Assembly: GCA_041300865.1 (NCBI GenBank)
Contig: JBFYTF010000430.1
Location: forward strand, 1-5,918
Direction: 5' to 3'
From: JAAYZQ01 sp041300865
Lineage (GTDB): Bacteria > Chloroflexota > Anaerolineae > JAAYZQ01
Length of the DNA: 5,918 nt
Below are positions 1 through 5,642 of this stretch, one piece after another. The position numbers were made by a program, and so were the translations under genes. Every line of letters starts with the position of its first letter. Position 1 is the first letter of the stretch. The notes beneath the pieces were generated by a model. That model worked only from the letters and a program-made list of their open reading frames with translations, ran no database searches and had not been told where the DNA came from.

Positions 1-546
1 AGCCTCGTCGGCAACAGCTACGGCCTGCGCATGTTCGACCAGGTGGAGAGGGCCAAGATTGTCCTGTCGTCGGCCGAGCAGGGCGCCGTCCGGCTGCGGG
101 GCCGGGATCTCGCCGTCGAAGAGCCCATCAGCCGCGAGCAGTTCGAGCACACCATCCGCGCCGAGGCCAGTGCCATCACCGCCTGCGTCGACGAGGCCCT
201 GCGCCTGGCGCAGCTCGCCCCGGCCCAGGTCGACGCCGTCATCCGCACCGGCGGCTCGTCCCTCATCCCCCTCTTCCAGCGCATGCTCGCGGCCAGGTTC
301 GGTACCGGCAAGCTGCAGGCCATCGACGAGTTTAGCAGCGTCACCGCCGGCCTGGCCATCGCCTCGCACCTGCTGGCCCGTGGCGAGCTGGAGCTGCCCG
401 CCTATGGACCCGAGATCCTGGAGCACGGCTCGCTGGTGGCCCGCACCCAGGGCGGAGAGAGCCCCGTCCCGGCCCTGGCCCGGCAGCTGCGGCGCGAGAG
501 GGAGGACGGGACGTCAGGGTTTGGTGCGCCGCCGCCACCAGCGTGA
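1..546 (+). CDS. Hsp70-family (YegD-like) protein, C-terminal part; 5' end outside window
   Basis: The reading frame is open from base 1 and ends at TGA 544-546, giving 181 residues with no start inside the window. Visible landmarks fit the second half of an Hsp70/actin-fold nucleotide-binding domain: VERAKIVLSS (residues 15-24), the helix pattern of the YegD/DnaK subdomain; IRTGGSSLIP (81-90), the adenosine/phosphate-binding glycine loop; and DEFSSVTAGLAIA (109-121), the closing helix of the ATPase domain. The TGGSS form and the lack of a DnaK-type substrate-binding domain point to the YegD-like branch, whose members are ATPase-only chaperone relatives of poorly known role. The last 50 or so residues are low-complexity and end in a proline run; they look like a dispensable tail. 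The stop lies 33 bp inside the oppositely oriented phosphatase gene. Family assignment is firm; the specific function is unknown. Confidence 0.9.
   Translation, partial: SLVGNSYGLRMFDQVERAKIVLSSAEQGAVRLRGRDLAVEEPISREQFEHTIRAEASAITACVDEALRLAQLAPAQVDAVIRTGGSSLIPLFQRMLAARFGTGKLQAIDEFSSVTAGLAIASHLLARGELELPAYGPEILEHGSLVARTQGGESPVPALARQLRREREDGTSGFGAPPPPA
514..546. other. Convergent 3' overlap of Hsp70-like and PAP2 genes
   Basis: The forward Hsp70-like frame stops at 544-546 and the reverse PAP2 frame stops at 514-516, so the last ten codons plus stop of each gene share the same DNA. Both tails are low-complexity (PPPPA on one strand, RRRTKP on the other), so the overlap costs little functional sequence. 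I see no hairpin with a T-tract here that would terminate either transcript, so read-through giving antisense RNA is possible. Confidence 0.85.
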
Positions 547-1227
547 CAGCAAGAGCACGATGGTCGCCCACACCGCGCCCAGCAGCCAGCCGGCCAGGAC
601 GTCGCTGGGCCAGTGCACCCCGAGGTAGACCCGGCTAAAGCCCACCAGCAGCGCCAGGATGATCCCTCCGAGGACGCTGTAGACCTTGAGCCGGGCGTCG
701 GTCTGCGCCCGGGCGATGAGCGAGCCGAGGGTCAGGTAGGTGGCCGCGGCGACGGCCGAGTGGCCGCTCGGAAAGCTGGGCGCGAGGTAGAAGGTCAGGG
801 CCGGCACCAGCTCGGGCCGGGGCCGGTCGTAGACGTATTTCAGCGAGTTGGTCAGAATTGCCCCGCCGGCGACGGTCAGAAACAACAGGGCCGCCAGGTG
901 GTATTCCCGCCGCAGCAGAAAATAGCCCAGCACGCCGAGGGTGAGGATCACGAGCACCGCCGAGCCGCCGAGTGCCGTCAGGTCGCGCATGGCCGTCTCC
1001 AGCCACTCGGGCCCCACGGGCTCGTCGGGATTGTCGGGCTCGCGCAGCGCGAGGAGGATGTCCGTGTCCAGCCGGTGGGGGTCGACGGCCAGGCTCTGGT
1101 TCGCCACCACCAGGAACAGCCAGATGCCGCCCACAATGAGCATCAGCGTCAGCAGCAGGGAGAACTCGACGCCCTTGAGCCAGCGGGCGGCGGCGGCCAG
1201 CCGGGCCTGGAGCGGATGGTCTTGCAT
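514..1227 (-). CDS. PAP2-family membrane phosphatase
   Basis: A 237-residue integral membrane protein with the complete three-part PAP2 (phosphatidic acid phosphatase type 2) signature: K130-x6-R137-P138, then PSGH at 153-156, then S198-R199-x5-H205-x3-D209. By family knowledge H205 is the nucleophile that forms the phosphohistidine, H156 the acid/base, and K130, R137 and R199 hold the phosphate. About six hydrophobic helices are visible (near 22-42, 88-106, 110-126, 158-174, 182-197, 208-228), with the signature facing the extracytoplasmic side. Likely substrates are lipid phosphates or undecaprenyl diphosphate, which would place it in phospholipid turnover or cell-wall carrier recycling; the sequence does not decide between them. 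I chose the ATG at 1225-1227 because GAGGTG lies four bases upstream and the protein then begins just before the first helix. The frame stays open upstream to 1530, but that stretch reads as non-coding and contains the promoter. Confidence 0.95.
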   Translation of the reverse strand: MQDHPLQARLAAAARWLKGVEFSLLLTLMLIVGGIWLFLVVANQSLAVDPHRLDTDILLALREPDNPDEPVGPEWLETAMRDLTALGGSAVLVILTLGVLGYFLLRREYHLAALLFLTVAGGAILTNSLKYVYDRPRPELVPALTFYLAPSFPSGHSAVAAATYLTLGSLIARAQTDARLKVYSVLGGIILALLVGFSRVYLGVHWPSDVLAGWLLGAVWATIVLLLSRWWRRRTKP

Positions 1228-1232
1228 GTTGC

Positions 1233-1237
1233 ACCTC
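1233..1237 (-). promoter_or_regulatory. Ribosome binding site of the PAP2 gene
   Basis: On the minus strand the sequence reads GAGGTGCAAC directly before ATG. This is a good Shine-Dalgarno core at close spacing. It decides the start among several upstream in-frame candidates. Confidence 0.65.
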
Positions 1238-1282
1238 GCGTGGCGGCCCCCTGCCCGGCGCCGGCAGTTGGTCGTAGCTTCG

Positions 1283-1311
1283 ATTATACCCTCCCTGCGC
1301 GGGGCAGTCAA
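1283..1311 (-). promoter_or_regulatory. Sigma70-type promoter for the PAP2 gene
   Basis: On the minus strand TTGACT (1311-1306) is followed by exactly 17 bases and then a perfect TATAAT (1288-1283). The predicted transcription start near 1276 gives a leader of about 48 nt before the ATG. This is five of six and six of six matches to the vegetative consensus, in otherwise GC-rich DNA. Confidence 0.85.
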
Positions 1312-1383
1312 GGCGCGGCCCGCGGGGCGCGTTCGCCCCTCGTCACAGCCCAGGTGCCAAGGGCCTGGTGCCTTCCACCTGCT

Positions 1384-1412
1384 TTGCCCTCGGCGCGCGT
1401 CTGGTGTATAAT
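1384..1412 (+). promoter_or_regulatory. Sigma70-type promoter for the M28 peptidase gene
   Basis: TTGCCC (1384-1389, four of six consensus positions) is followed by a 17-base spacer and a perfect TATAAT (1407-1412). Initiation near 1419 would give a leader of about 95 nt before the ATG at 1515. Confidence 0.75.
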
Positions 1413-1424
1413 GGCTCCGTGCCT

Positions 1425-1483
1425 GCCGGCCCGCGCGCCGGCCGAGGGGCCAACGCCCCGGACGGCCCGGGTCCGCTGGGACC
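1425..1483 (+). other. GC-rich leader with three consecutive short hairpins
   Basis: Between the predicted transcription start and the M28 ribosome binding site are three non-overlapping perfect stems: GCCGGC 1425-1430 with 1437-1442 (6-base loop), GGGGC 1446-1450 with GCCCC 1455-1459 (CAAC loop), and GGTCC 1470-1474 with GGACC 1479-1483 (4-base loop). In DNA this GC-rich short stems are easily found by chance, so this may be only background. No known riboswitch is recognised. Confidence 0.35.
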
Positions 1484-1501
1484 ATCCACTCGAAGACGAA
1501 T

Positions 1502-1506
1502 GGAGG
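1502..1506 (+). promoter_or_regulatory. Ribosome binding site of the M28 gene
   Basis: GGAGG followed by eight bases and then ATG at 1515. An in-frame ATG at 1500 overlaps this site and the frame is open back to 1368, so the Shine-Dalgarno motif is what fixes the start at 1515. Confidence 0.75.
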
Positions 1507-1514
1507 ACGATTCC

Positions 1515-3833
1515 ATGTCCGATCAGCCACCGCCTGTTGAGCCCGTGCGGGGCTTGCCCTACGCCCGCCCCTGGGCCCTCGTCGCCGGCCTGGTGCTGGT
1601 GGCCCTCGCCTTTGCCCTGGCCCTGCTCTTCGCCCGGCCCCCAGCGCCCCTGCCCGTGGACGCGCCGCCGTCCGAGTTTTCCGCCGGACGGGCCCTGGCC
1701 CTCCTCGGCGAGCTTCTGGCCGAGGGCCGGCCCCATCCTGTCGGCAGCGAGGCCAACGGCCTGCTACGGGCGCGCATCGCGGCGCACCTGGAGTCGCTGG
1801 GCTACGACGTCGATGTCCAGGAGACCGTCATCTGCCGCGGCTGGTCGGGCAGGCAGGCCACCTGCACGCCCGTCCAGAACCTGGCCGCCCGGCTGCCGGG
1901 CCAGGCGGAGGGCCCGGCCGTCATGCTCATGGCGCACTACGACTCGGTCGGCGCCGGGCCGGGCGCGGCCGACAATACGTCCGGCGTGGTCACGCTCCTG
2001 GAGATCGCCCGCATCCTCCAGGCCGAAGGCCCGCGGCGCAACCCCGTGATCTTCTTGTTCCCCGACGGCGAAGAGGTGGGGCTCATGGGCGCCCAGGCCT
2101 TTGCCGGCCGGCACCCCTGGGCCCAGGACCTGGGGGTCGTCATCAACCTCGAAGCCCGGGGGACTGGCGGCGCGAGCCTCCTGTTCGAGACGAGCGAGGA
2201 CAATGCCTGGCTCATCGACGCCGTCGCCTCTTCCGTCCCGCACCCCTCGGCCAACTCTCTCAGCTACGAGGTCTACAAGGCGCTGCCCAACGACACTGAC
2301 CTGACGGTCTTCAAGACGGCGGGGGACGCCGGGCTCAACTTTGCCTTCATCGACCGCGCCGTGCATTACCACACGCCCCTCGACGCGCTGGACAACCTCG
2401 ATCCGGCCAGCGTCCAGCACCAGGGGGAGAGCACCCTGGCCGTCACCCGCGCCCTGGCCGGCCTGGACCTGGCCAATCCGCCGGCGGGCAACGCGTCTTA
2501 CGTCGACTTCCTGAGCCGGGCCGTCATCCGCTGGCCCGCGGCCTGGACTCTGCCCCTGGCCGTGGCCATGGCCCTGATCCTCCTGGTCTGCGCCGTCGTG
2601 GCCATCCGCCGCCGCGCGCTGACGGTCGGCGGGCTCCTCCTGGGGCTGCTCGCGGCCTTCCTGTGCGTCATCCTGGCCGTCCTGCTGGGGCTGGGCCTGA
2701 CGTGGCTCATCGCCCGCTTTGGCCACGGCACCCAGCCCTGGCACGCCTACCCGCTGCCCACGCGCCTGGCGCTGTGGGCCGGGGCGCTGCTGAGCGCCGG
2801 GCTGATGGCCACGCTCTTTGGCCGTCGTGCCGGGCTGTGGGGGCTGGGTCTGGGCGCCTGGCTCCTGTGGGCCATCCTGGCCGTGGCTGTGAGCCTGACG
2901 CTGGTGGGGGCGGCCGTCTTCTTGCTGCTGCCGAGCTTGTTCGCCGCCCTCCTGGCGCTCCTCGCGCTCCTGGTGGGCCGCCGGTTCGCGCCGGCGGGCG
3001 AAGTGGCCCTCGCTCTCGGCTCTGGCGCGGCAGGCATGTTCCTGCTGCCCCTGGCGCTGGTTCTCGAGATGGCGACGGGCTTTAGCCTGAGCCCGGCCAT
3101 CACCCTGTTCCTCGGCCTGGCCGTGGCCACGCTGCTGCCCCTCCTCGCCCTGCCGCGGGAGCAGGCCGGGCTGCGGCGGGCCTTTGTCGTGGTCAGCGCG
3201 GCCATCGTCGCCGGCGCGGCGGTCACGGCGCTCCTCGTGCCGGCCTATTCCGAGGCCAGCCCCCAACGCCTGAACCTGTACTACCTGGCCGAGGCGGACG
3301 GCGGCCGGGCGCAGGTCGTCTCCGTCCCGGCGGACGACGTCACGCCGCCGCCGCTGCGCCAGAACTTTCAGGCCGAGCCGCAGACCGCGTTCCCCTGGTC
3401 CGACTCGCTCTACCTCGTCGCCCCGGCCGAGCCTGTCAGCGCCGAGGGGCCGGCGCTCCAGATCCTCTCCGAAACGCAGGTGGGCGAGAACCGGACGGTG
3501 CAGGCGCTGCTGCGCTCGCCGCGTGGTGCCGGTGCCATTGAGCTCCGGCTGCCCCTCGCCCGCCTGGCATCCATCTCGGCTGCCGGCCAGGAGCTGCCCG
3601 TCGACGGCAGCGAGGCCGGCCCGAATTATATCCTGTCGTGTTACGGCCTGGCCTGCGACGGCCTGGAGGTGACACTGGAGCTGGTGGGCCTCAAGCCCGT
3701 CCAGGCCCTGGTCAGCGACTCCAGCGCCGGCCTGCCCGCAGGTGCCGAGGCCCTGCTCGGCGACCGGCCGGCGACTGCCGTGCCCTACCAGGAGGGCGAC
3801 CTGACGGTCATCTGGCGGCGGGTGGAGCTCTAG
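1515..3833 (+). CDS. M28-family membrane metallopeptidase, ERMP1/Fxna-like architecture
   Basis: A 772-residue polytopic zinc peptidase. After one N-terminal membrane helix (about 20-40) comes the M28 domain (about 55-320) with all expected residues: H141 and D143 in AHYDS, D153 in ADNTSG, the GEE pair E186 (general base) and E187 (zinc ligand), E213 in NLEARG and H286 in YHTPLD. Glutamate at the fourth ligand position, the NLEARGTGG motif, the DLTVFKTAGDAGLNFAFI stretch and the YHT..D..DN.D..SVQH run match the eukaryotic ERMP1/Fxna and vacuolar membrane protease branch. A block of about eight hydrophobic helices follows (345-577), then a soluble C-terminal domain (about 578-772), again as in ERMP1. 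The peptidase domain should face outside, cleaving peptides or N-terminal residues; the substrate is unknown. It has its own promoter and shows no overlap with its neighbours. The family call is firm; aminopeptidase activity is inferred. Confidence 0.95.
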   Translation: MSDQPPPVEPVRGLPYARPWALVAGLVLVALAFALALLFARPPAPLPVDAPPSEFSAGRALALLGELLAEGRPHPVGSEANGLLRARIAAHLESLGYDVDVQETVICRGWSGRQATCTPVQNLAARLPGQAEGPAVMLMAHYDSVGAGPGAADNTSGVVTLLEIARILQAEGPRRNPVIFLFPDGEEVGLMGAQAFAGRHPWAQDLGVVINLEARGTGGASLLFETSEDNAWLIDAVASSVPHPSANSLSYEVYKALPNDTDLTVFKTAGDAGLNFAFIDRAVHYHTPLDALDNLDPASVQHQGESTLAVTRALAGLDLANPPAGNASYVDFLSRAVIRWPAAWTLPLAVAMALILLVCAVVAIRRRALTVGGLLLGLLAAFLCVILAVLLGLGLTWLIARFGHGTQPWHAYPLPTRLALWAGALLSAGLMATLFGRRAGLWGLGLGAWLLWAILAVAVSLTLVGAAVFLLLPSLFAALLALLALLVGRRFAPAGEVALALGSGAAGMFLLPLALVLEMATGFSLSPAITLFLGLAVATLLPLLALPREQAGLRRAFVVVSAAIVAGAAVTALLVPAYSEASPQRLNLYYLAEADGGRAQVVSVPADDVTPPPLRQNFQAEPQTAFPWSDSLYLVAPAEPVSAEGPALQILSETQVGENRTVQALLRSPRGAGAIELRLPLARLASISAAGQELPVDGSEAGPNYILSCYGLACDGLEVTLELVGLKPVQALVSDSSAGLPAGAEALLGDRPATAVPYQEGDLTVIWRRVEL

Positions 3834-3860
3834 CTGCCTTCTGCCTCGCCCTGCGGGTAG

Positions 3861-3879
3861 GGGCGCACGACGTGCGCCC
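3861..3879. repeat. Perfect inverted repeat (hairpin) behind the M28 gene
   Basis: GGGCGCACG (3861-3869), a single A, then CGTGCGCCC (3871-3879): a perfect 9-bp dyad 28 bases after the M28 stop, with a G-T pair possible at the outer end. It could act as a transcript end or an mRNA-stabilising stem, but no T-tract follows, so it is not a classical intrinsic terminator. The context GTAGGGGCGCAC resembles dispersed intergenic palindromes I recall from Chloroflexota genomes; that is recollection, not a search result. Confidence 0.6.
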
Positions 3880-3914
3880 TGCGCTCGGGGCCGGGGTAAG
3901 GGCCGCGATCTCCT

Positions 3915-3943
3915 TTGGCGAATCCGGTGCGCGGTGGTATAAT
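3915..3943 (+). promoter_or_regulatory. Extended -10 promoter for the DUF4230 pair
   Basis: TTGGCG (3915-3920, four of six) precedes a 17-base spacer and a perfect TATAAT (3938-3943). TGG at 3935-3937 supplies the TGn extended -10 element, which would compensate for the weaker -35. Initiation near 3950 gives a leader of about 64 nt, and the two downstream genes would be co-transcribed. Confidence 0.8.
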
Positions 3944-3954
3944 CAAACCCGGAT

Positions 3955-3990
3955 GGGGCGGGCAGGCGGTGCGGCCGCGTTGCTTGCCCC
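3955..3990 (+). other. Possible 5' stem-loop in the DUF4230 leader
   Basis: GGGGCGGGC (3955-3963) can pair with GCTTGCCCC (3982-3990) as nine pairs including two G-U, enclosing a GC-rich loop. It would sit at the very 5' end of the transcript and leave the ribosome binding site free, which fits a transcript-stabilising role. Such pairing is easy to find in GC-rich DNA, so this is tentative. Confidence 0.3.
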
Positions 3991-4002
3991 CTGAAGCGTT
4001 AT

Positions 4003-4009
4003 AGGAGGT
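4003..4009 (+). promoter_or_regulatory. Strong ribosome binding site, GTG start
   Basis: A full AGGAGGT lies four bases before GTG at 4014-4016. It supports the non-ATG start of the first DUF4230 gene. Confidence 0.8.
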
Positions 4010-4013
4010 CTGC

Positions 4014-4772
4014 GTGGAGCCTGAAAGCCGCAATGGGCCCGCCCTCAACCGCCGCACGGTCCTGCTCCTGTCGGTGCTGGCCGCGGCCGTCATCCTGGGC
4101 GGTGTCTATATCGTCTACCGCCTCGTCGCCCCGCCACCACCGCCGGATCCCCTGGCGGAGGTGACCGAGGGCACGCCCGAGGCATGGCCGGCCGCGCCGC
4201 CCACCTTCACCGCTACCCCCCGTTCCTCCCCGAGCGCGACGCTGCCGCCGCTGGCCACGGCGACGCCGACCCCGACGCCGACTCCCCTGCCGCCGCCGGT
4301 CTGGGAGGAGCTGGGCCACCTGACGAGCATCCGCTTCACGACGTCGACGGTGGTCGAAAGGGAGAGGCAGCGGCAGGGCCTGAGCGCCCTCATCGGCAGT
4401 GACCGCGTGCTGCTGATGGCCGTCGGCGAGGTGCAGGCCGGGGTGGACCTGGGCCAGATTGAGCCCGAGGACGTCGAGATCGACGGCACGAGCGTGCGGG
4501 TCGTCGTGCCGCACGCCACCGTGACAAGCGTCGAGCTGCTGCCGGGCCAGACGCGCATCTATGACAGCGAGCGCAGCTGGATCCTGTCCGAGTACGAGGG
4601 CCTGGAGACAGAGGCCCTGGAGCAGGCGCGCCTCCAGCTCCGGGAAGAGGCGGTAAACAGCCAGGGCATGATGGCCCTGGCCGACCGGGTCGCCCGGCTC
4701 CAGCTGGCAGACCTGCTCTACAATCTGGGCTTTACGGAAGTGGAGATCGTGTTCCGCGATGGAAGAAACTGA
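4014..4772 (+). CDS. Membrane-anchored DUF4230-like protein, first of a tandem pair
   Basis: 252 residues from a GTG start with a strong ribosome binding site. A short basic N-terminus (NRR at 12-14) precedes one membrane helix (15-37), so the rest should lie outside the cytoplasm. Residues 39-96 form a Pro/Thr/Ala linker that includes TPTPTPTP, coded by a 6-bp repeating DNA unit (4262-4285); such linkers span the cell wall or hold a domain off the membrane. The folded part (about 97-250) matches the DUF4230 pattern: an opening LTSIRFTTSTVV, then GEVQAGVDLGQIEPEDVEIDGTSVRVVVPHATV, then RIYDSE, a charged helix (197-235) and a closing LLYNLGFTEVEIVF strand. DUF4230 has no established biochemical function. 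The gene overlaps the next by 14 bp, indicating translational coupling. The domain call rests on pattern memory and on similarity to its neighbour. Confidence 0.8.
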   Translation: MEPESRNGPALNRRTVLLLSVLAAAVILGGVYIVYRLVAPPPPPDPLAEVTEGTPEAWPAAPPTFTATPRSSPSATLPPLATATPTPTPTPLPPPVWEELGHLTSIRFTTSTVVERERQRQGLSALIGSDRVLLMAVGEVQAGVDLGQIEPEDVEIDGTSVRVVVPHATVTSVELLPGQTRIYDSERSWILSEYEGLETEALEQARLQLREEAVNSQGMMALADRVARLQLADLLYNLGFTEVEIVFRDGRN

Positions 4773-5454
4773 AAACCGGTCCTGTCTGAGCGCCCTGGCC
4801 AAGATCGGTCGCAACGCCCTGGCCGTCGTGGCCGTGGTGCTCATGGTCGCCTGGCTGTTCGACGCCGTCAGGGATCGCCTGTCGCCCCCCGAGGAAGCAG
4901 GTCCGAACGGGCCCGCGACGGTGTCCGAGATCGCCTCCCGGGCGGCCATCCTGGAGCGCGTGCAGCGGGTGAACAAGCAGCTCCTCATCGAGCACTATAA
5001 CGCCGTGGACGTGCGCTACACCGAGGTGCCCGAGGGATTTCTCGGCTCCCTCGGCCTGAAGCAAGAGTTCGTCATGCTAATCCGCGGACGGGTGCCGGCC
5101 GGCTTTGACCTGCAGCAGCTCTCCGAGGACGACCTGTGGATCAGCAGCGATGGCCGGCGTGTGCAGCTGACCCTGCCCACGCCCCAGGTCTTTCGCGAGC
5201 AGGTGTCCATCGACTTCGAGAACAGCTACATCCTGACCCAACGCGATACCTGCCCCGGCTTTATCTGCCAAAATGACCTGGAGGCCTACCAGAGCGAGAT
5301 CATGCCCACGGGCCGGGACCTCCTCATCGAGTACGCCCTGCGCAACGGCATCCTGGAGCAGGCGGCCCGCGACGGGCAGTCGTACTACGAGCAGCTTCTG
5401 TCGGCCCTCGGCTTCGAGGAGGTGCGCGTCATCGTCACCGGCTACGACGATTGA
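4759..5454 (+). CDS. Membrane-anchored DUF4230-like protein, second of a tandem pair
   Basis: 231 residues. The ATG lies inside the end of the previous gene; the nearest Shine-Dalgarno-like GGAG (4742-4745) is 13 bases away, too far to be strong, so translation probably depends on coupling to the upstream gene. One membrane helix (about 18-36) is followed by a short linker (37-53), without the long Thr-Pro stalk of its partner, and a DUF4230-like domain (about 54-230). It aligns with the partner through AGFDLQQLSEDDLWI against AGVDLGQIEPEDVEI, the following VQLTLP against VRVVVP, and the final LLSALGFEEVRVIV against LLYNLGFTEVEIVF, so the two are diverged paralogues. A short loop, TCPGFIC (164-170), carries two cysteines absent from the partner; outside the cytoplasm these could form a disulfide. 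The function is unknown; the pair may form a heteromer, which is inference. Confidence 0.8.
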   Translation: MEETENRSCLSALAKIGRNALAVVAVVLMVAWLFDAVRDRLSPPEEAGPNGPATVSEIASRAAILERVQRVNKQLLIEHYNAVDVRYTEVPEGFLGSLGLKQEFVMLIRGRVPAGFDLQQLSEDDLWISSDGRRVQLTLPTPQVFREQVSIDFENSYILTQRDTCPGFICQNDLEAYQSEIMPTGRDLLIEYALRNGILEQAARDGQSYYEQLLSALGFEEVRVIVTGYDD

Positions 5455-5463
5455 GCCCCACCC

Positions 5464-5513
5464 CGTGAAAGTTTATTTGACAGTTGGGCGATCTTGATGT
5501 ATAATCTTTCACG
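5464..5513. repeat. Inverted repeat bracketing the last promoter (candidate operator)
   Basis: CGTGAAAG (5464-5471) and its exact complement CTTTCACG (5506-5513) flank the promoter. The left arm ends five bases before the -35 box and the right arm begins on the base after the -10 box. Arm centres are 42 bp apart, close to four helical turns, so a protein bound to both arms would sit on one DNA face. A repressor site is a reasonable inference; chance is not excluded for 8-bp arms. Confidence 0.5.
5477..5505 (+). promoter_or_regulatory. Consensus sigma70-type promoter for the TIM-barrel gene
   Basis: TTGACA (5477-5482), a 17-base spacer and TATAAT (5500-5505): both hexamers and the spacing are the exact consensus. 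It starts 23 bases after the DUF4230 pair ends, so the gene after it forms a separate transcription unit. A promoter this strong is usually held in check, which fits the flanking inverted repeat. Confidence 0.9.
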
Positions 5514-5642
5514 CTGGCGACGGCAGGACTGGTTGTCGATCCTCGTTCCTCTGTAGTGTGCCGGCCGGCACGCGGTGGCCGCGGCCGATCCCGCCCGAGT
5601 CCTGGCAACATCTGGCAAAACGTCTCATCGGGGAGCCATATT
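5514..5642 (+). other. Structured leader of the TIM-barrel gene
   Basis: About 130 transcribed bases precede the start codon. CAGGACT (5524-5530) can pair with AGTCCTG (5598-5604), enclosing a perfect 14-bp palindrome GTGCCGGCCGGCAC (5558-5571) and a 10-bp palindrome GGCCGCGGCC (5577-5586). CTGGCAA then occurs twice ten bases apart (5602 and 5612), just before the ribosome binding site. No known riboswitch class is recognised, and no small gene is evident. Confidence 0.4.
5631..5635 (+). promoter_or_regulatory. Ribosome binding site, GTG start
   Basis: GGGAG followed by seven bases and then GTG at 5643-5645. It supports the GTG start over the ATG at 5667, which has no such motif nearby. Confidence 0.65.

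Larger units (their letters stand above)
1228..1514. other. Divergent intergenic region between PAP2 and M28 genes
   Basis: These 287 bases hold two back-to-back promoters whose -35 boxes are about 72 bp apart (1306-1311 minus, 1384-1389 plus). Between them the DNA is GC-rich with short repeats (GGTGCC at 1353 and 1367; CAGGTG at 1351-1356 facing CACCTG at 1376-1381). Downstream of the plus promoter is the M28 leader. I see no small gene here. Confidence 0.7.

Noticed and set aside
1368..1514. N-terminal extension of the M28 frame to 1368
   Set aside because: It would begin upstream of the TATAAT at 1407-1412 and run through the leader. The ribosome binding site at 1502-1506 marks 1515 as the start.
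1228..1530. N-terminal extension of the PAP2 frame to 1530
   Set aside because: The extra 101 codons contain the phosphatase's own promoter and overlap the M28 start. The ATG at 1227 has a good ribosome binding site and gives a normal family length.
613..2049. 478-codon plus-strand frame crossing the PAP2 gene, the intergenic region and the M28 start
   Set aside because: It runs antisense to PAP2 and then out of frame through M28, across two promoters. Its composition is low-complexity and it contains no recognisable motif.
1764..3266. 500-codon open frame antisense to the M28 gene
   Set aside because: The translation is rich in Gln, Arg, Gly and Glu without any domain pattern, and it lies wholly opposite a gene with full catalytic motifs. 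Long antisense frames are expected in GC-rich coding DNA.
4262..4285. Four tandem 6-bp units (GACGCC-like) as a regulatory or unstable repeat
   Set aside because: The period is two codons and it encodes the alternating Thr-Pro linker in frame, so it is explained by the protein.
3999..4988. 329-codon frame antisense to the DUF4230 pair
   Set aside because: It spans the junction of two well-supported genes and has an Arg/Gln/Gly-rich translation with no domain; it is a shadow of the real genes.
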